This document shows positions 13,208-14,306 of a DNA stretch of 14,306 nucleotides, piece by piece. The position numbers and the translations under genes are program-made. The notes under the pieces were generated by a model. It worked only from the letters and a program-made list of their open reading frames with translations. It did no database searches and was not told the DNA's origin. Numbering within the stretch: position 1 is the first letter of the stretch; each line of letters begins with the position of its first letter. Source of the DNA: JAEZJZ01 sp964450265 (GTDB taxonomy: Bacteria > Bacillota > UBA994 > UBA5500); NCBI GenBank assembly GCA_964450265.1, contig CAYVCY010000046.1:1-14306 (forward strand), given 5' to 3'.

Positions 13208-14306
13208 ATGACAGATAGACCTAGTAGGGCTGCCCGTCGCTCCCGTCGCTCCCGTGGTTCTCTTGGTTCCATCACGCTATTGATCGCCGTCTTCGTTGTT
13301 GGCACACTCTTTGGCGTCAACGCTAACAACCTGCTGGGGCAGTTTGGCTTGCAGTTGGGGAGCAGCCCTTTTGACAAGATTGATGCCATTCACGAGCTGG
13401 TTAACCGCTATCATGTCAGTGAAAACGCTCTAGATAATCAGCAAGCGGTTGATGACGCTATCCGCGGAATGTTGTCTGGAGTGGATGGGGGTTACACCCG
13501 CTATGAGACGGCGAATGAAGCAGATCAGTTCGACCAAACAGCCCTGCAGGGAACGTATCAAGGCATCGGAATTCAGTCCATGTATCTGCCCGACGAACTG
13601 AGAGTGGAAATTGTCTTTAGAGGCTCTCCGGCGGAGGCGGCTGGCATTAAGGTGTTGGATCGCGTTATTGCTGTGAATGGAGAATTAGTGAGGGGACATA
13701 CCCAGGCCGAGATCAACAACAAGATACGGGGCGAAGCGGGTACAGACGTCACTTTGACCATCATGCGCGAGGGGCACTCGGCACCTCTGTCGTTGACCAT
13801 CACCCGGGGAGTGATCACTACCCCCGTGGTTGACCATTGGGTGGAAGGTGAGGTCGGGATAGCGGCGATGTATCGCTTCACCGAAACGGCACCAGGGCAA
13901 CTGAGGGAAGCGATTATCGACTTGAAGAACCAGGGTGTGAAAGCTATTCTGTTTGATCTGCGCTCCAATGGCGGCGGCCTCCTGGACAGTGCACGCCAGA
14001 TCACCGATATCTTCTTGCCGGCCGACAGCGTGATTGTGAGAGTGGTGGATCGCTACGGACGTGAGGAGATCTACCAGACTTTTCAGGAGGAAATCTGGAC
14101 CGGCCCGTTGGCGGTGTTGGTCAATGGCGGCAGTGCATCAGCTTCCGAGGTGGTGGCCGGTGCCTTGCAGGATCATCAACGGGCGACATTATTAGGGGCA
14201 GTCTCCTTCGGTAAGGGTACTGTACAGGTGCCTTATCAGCTGAGCGACGGTTCTCGGGTCTGGGTGACCCAATATCGTTATCTCACCCCTGACGGCCGGG
14301 ATATTC
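13208..14306 (+). CDS. ctpA: S41 C-terminal processing protease (CtpA/CtpB-like), 3' end outside window
   Basis: The 366 visible residues start at ATG 13208, with AAGGAG 7 bases upstream. An N-terminal basic tail (RRSRRSR) precedes one membrane segment (about 21-37), so the protease should face outward, tethered to the membrane. A helical region (55-110) is followed by a PDZ domain (about 112-200: GTYQGIGIQ, RGSPAEAAGI, DRVIAVNGE). The tail-specific protease core then begins: LRSNGGGLLD, NGGSASASEVVAGAL with catalytic S311, and SFGKGTVQ with K336 and Q340. The spacing equals that recalled for Bacillus subtilis CtpB (S309/K334/Q338). Such proteases cleave C-terminal tails, for example SpoIVFA in sporulation or cell-envelope substrates. 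The open frame runs off the right edge. Which paralogue it is cannot be decided here. Confidence 0.92.
   Translation, partial: MTDRPSRAARRSRRSRGSLGSITLLIAVFVVGTLFGVNANNLLGQFGLQLGSSPFDKIDAIHELVNRYHVSENALDNQQAVDDAIRGMLSGVDGGYTRYETANEADQFDQTALQGTYQGIGIQSMYLPDELRVEIVFRGSPAEAAGIKVLDRVIAVNGELVRGHTQAEINNKIRGEAGTDVTLTIMREGHSAPLSLTITRGVITTPVVDHWVEGEVGIAAMYRFTETAPGQLREAIIDLKNQGVKAILFDLRSNGGGLLDSARQITDIFLPADSVIVRVVDRYGREEIYQTFQEEIWTGPLAVLVNGGSASASEVVAGALQDHQRATLLGAVSFGKGTVQVPYQLSDGSRVWVTQYRYLTPDGRDI

Noticed and set aside
1..14306. CRISPR array, tRNA, rRNA, transposase or phage genes
   Set aside because: No regularly spaced repeats, cloverleaf patterns or matching protein motifs were seen on either strand.

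Overview
The window looks like a chromosomal segment of a spore-forming, probably anaerobic Firmicutes (Clostridia- or Limnochordia-like). This is inferred from strong AGGAGGTGA-type ribosome binding sites, a YhcN/YlaJ-type lipoprotein, a YpmA-like (DUF4264) small protein, frequent GTG/TTG starts and moderately GC-rich DNA. The species cannot be named from the sequence. Both edges cut genes: Ku on the left and an S41 processing protease on the right. All recognised genes but one run on the + strand. The exceptions are the YhcN-like lipoprotein and a doubtful small ORF.

Layout: (1) 3-2393 holds a split non-homologous end-joining operon: the Ku C-terminal part, then a stand-alone LigD-type ATP-dependent ligase, then a stand-alone LigD-type polymerase/primase. 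(2) 2507-5677 holds mtnA (methylthioribose-1-phosphate isomerase family) followed without a gap by a family-2 glycoside hydrolase that lacks a signal peptide. (3) 5678-6740 holds a DUF4438 protein, preceded by two mutually exclusive hairpins and followed by a strong intrinsic terminator. (4) 6875-7711 is an unrecognised 278-residue protein that converges on the YhcN-like lipoprotein gene (7770-8252, minus), with a shared hairpin terminator between them. (5) 8403-9390 holds surE with a good upstream promoter and an overlapping DUF4264 gene, closed by a terminator. (6) 9391-9924 is a gene-poor gap with a roughly 100-bp hairpin-rich, MITE-like element and a doubtful minus-strand ORF that runs into it. 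(7) 9925-12973 is a tight operon of three different M42 aminopeptidases with overlapping ends, closed by a terminator. (8) 12974-13207 is a leader with several small hairpins before ctpA (13208 to the edge).

The Ku-Lig-Pol genes should together make a two-component break-repair system. The three M42 enzymes probably share peptide degradation in the cytoplasm, possibly as mixed TET-type complexes. The other units look functionally independent. I found no CRISPR array, tRNA, rRNA, transposase gene or phage gene. No clearly new multi-gene system is visible. The items most worth a second look are the orphan protein at 6875-7711, the hairpin element with its overlapping small ORF, the switch-like leader before the DUF4438 gene, and the triple M42 operon.
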